DNA of 6,252 nt from an uncultured Clostridia bacterium (GTDB lineage Bacteria > Bacillota > Clostridia > Christensenellales > Aristaeellaceae): assembly GCA_947600345.1 (NCBI GenBank), contig CANQGC010000178.1:1-6252 (forward strand). Direction: 5' to 3'. This document shows, piece by piece, positions 5,854 to 6,252 of this stretch. The position numbers and the translations under genes were made by a program. The notes under the pieces are model-generated. The model searched no databases. It had not been told where the DNA came from and saw only the letters and a program-made list of their open reading frames with translations. Numbering within the stretch: position 1 is the stretch's first letter; every line of letters begins with the position of its first letter.

Positions 5854-5876
5854 CCAAGGAACCTGAGGTTCCTTGG
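5854..5876. repeat. Hairpin module CCAAGGAACC, right copy
   Basis: A perfect ten-base-pair stem with a TGA loop on the + strand; it is the exact reverse complement of 4848-4870. Identity with the left arm continues for ten more bases outward, to 5886. Confidence 0.85.
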
Positions 5877-5909
5877 ATTCTCCCTTCTGCTGCCGCGTTG
5901 GGGCGCGGT

Positions 5910-6252
5910 CTATTTTCGCTCCAGCAGGGCCTGCAATATCGTCTCCGCGTCCGGGGGGCAGCCGGGGATGGGGCAGCTCGCGCCCTTGCAGCAGTTGCCG
6001 CTGCCGATGCCTTCGAATTGCTTGCCCTTGAAGCCCTGGCCGATGCAGATCTTCTCGTTGAAGCCCGGGTCCAAATCGCGCAGCCGGTACAGCGCGTGCA
6101 CCAAATTGCCATAGCAGGCCGAGCAGGCAGAATCCTGCGTCACGTTGCGCGTGAGCCGCTGCACGATGCCGCTGGGCTTCAGGAAGGCCGGCGCGTGGGA
6201 GGGATCGCGCAGCAGCGCCACGTCCTTTGGTTCGATCTCCGCGCTGCCCACG
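5910..6252 (-). CDS. Cys-rich protein, C-terminal part, resembling DUF362 (COG2006) proteins
   Basis: The frame is open from the right edge of the window to a TAG at 5912-5910, giving at least 113 residues. Counted from the GTG at 6251, the visible motifs are QDSACSACYGNLVHALYRL (residues 39-57), EKICIGQGFKGKQFEGIGSG (67-86), NCCKGASCPIPGCPPDAETIL (86-106) and a short charged end. Seven cysteines (43, 46, 69, 87, 88, 93, 98) suggest metal or iron-sulfur binding. From memory of the family, the CSACYG, IGQGF.GK and GCPP.A motifs match the C-terminal part of DUF362 proteins, whose function is poorly known; this was not checked by search. The GTG at 6251 has no visible support as a start, so the gene most likely continues beyond the window. 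Confidence 0.7.
   Translation of the reverse strand, partial: VGSAEIEPKDVALLRDPSHAPAFLKPSGIVQRLTRNVTQDSACSACYGNLVHALYRLRDLDPGFNEKICIGQGFKGKQFEGIGSGNCCKGASCPIPGCPPDAETILQALLERK

Larger units (their letters stand above)
4824..5901. other. Island bounded by two outward-facing modular repeats, carrying one gene
   Basis: Two diverged copies of one element, inverted relative to each other, enclose a single AT-rich minus-strand gene. The segment sits between the GC-rich phosphate operon and a GC-rich gene at the right edge. No transposase is present in the window, and I see no direct repeat at the outer ends: the bases just outside are GTCAAAA on the left and GGCGCGG on the right. It may be a non-autonomous mobile unit, or simply two insertions of a dispersed intergenic repeat that happen to flank the gene. 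The sequence alone does not decide between these. Confidence 0.4.
5634..5901 (+). repeat. Right copy of the modular hairpin-rich repeat
   Basis: This 268-base copy fills most of the gene-free stretch 5565-5909. Read on the + strand it has the module order of the left copy read on the minus strand: inner edge, variable hairpin, 70-base core, CGCAAATCGC segment, GCTGCCTCTGGGG, CTGGGC hairpin, CCAAGGAACC hairpin, and the outer edge ending in GCTGCCGCGTTGG. The extra CTTAAGGGAC hairpin of the left copy is missing. The outer end lies nine bases from the stop codon of the DUF362-like gene. Open frames through this copy contain stops at places where the left copy stays open, which argues against a shared protein. 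Confidence 0.9.

Noticed and set aside
4824..5901. CRISPR array or tandem repeats
   Set aside because: There are only two inverted copies, no regularly spaced direct repeats and no spacer pattern.
5669..6112. Minus-strand 147-codon frame overlapping the DUF362-like gene and the right arm
   Set aside because: It lies in another frame of a Cys-motif-rich protein and then runs through repeat hairpins. The peptide is Ala/Arg/Ser-rich without recognisable domains.

Overview
The window is dominated by a phosphate-uptake and phosphate-sensing operon on the + strand: the 3' end of pstC, then pstA, pstB, phoU, a PhoB/PhoP-type response regulator and a PhoR-type sensor kinase. Every junction either overlaps or leaves a one-base gap, so the genes are almost certainly co-transcribed and translationally coupled. 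Base composition is very GC-rich (one 60-base line inside phoR, 4321-4380, counts 46 G+C). Gene order and protein style (AGGAGG-type ribosome sites, PhoU and PhoR of the clostridial kind) suggest a high-GC Bacillota/Clostridia genome, perhaps a gut Clostridia or Christensenellales relative. That placement is an inference.

After phoR (stop at 4765) the character changes. From about 4824 to 5901 lies an island bounded by two diverged, outward-facing copies of one modular, hairpin-rich element (left arm 4824-5118, right arm 5634-5901, inverted relative to each other). Between the arms sits one minus-strand gene, a DUF1801-type small protein with an N-terminal Cys-rich segment. It is much more AT-rich than its surroundings (line 5221-5280 counts 27 G+C of 60), which suggests foreign origin. 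The arms share a 19-base inner edge, a 70-base core framed by a GGCCCGCGG inverted repeat, a CTGGGC hairpin, a CCAAGGAACC hairpin and a common outer edge. At one position both arms carry a perfect hairpin whose sequence is quite different. The left arm also carries one extra hairpin module that the right arm lacks.

The right edge holds the C-terminal part of a minus-strand Cys-rich protein resembling the tail of DUF362 (COG2006) proteins. Each arm begins just downstream of the stop codon of the outside gene pointing at it (phoR on the left, the DUF362-like gene on the right), so both genes would carry the same kind of structured 3' region in the same sense.

How the genes work together: PstC/PstA form the inner-membrane channel and PstB is its ATPase. 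PhoU links transporter state to the kinase PhoR, which phosphorylates the response regulator, which in turn normally activates pst and other phosphate-starvation genes. The operon promoter and the substrate-binding protein PstS would lie upstream of the window. The most interesting unexplained content is the paired modular hairpin element at 4824-5901.
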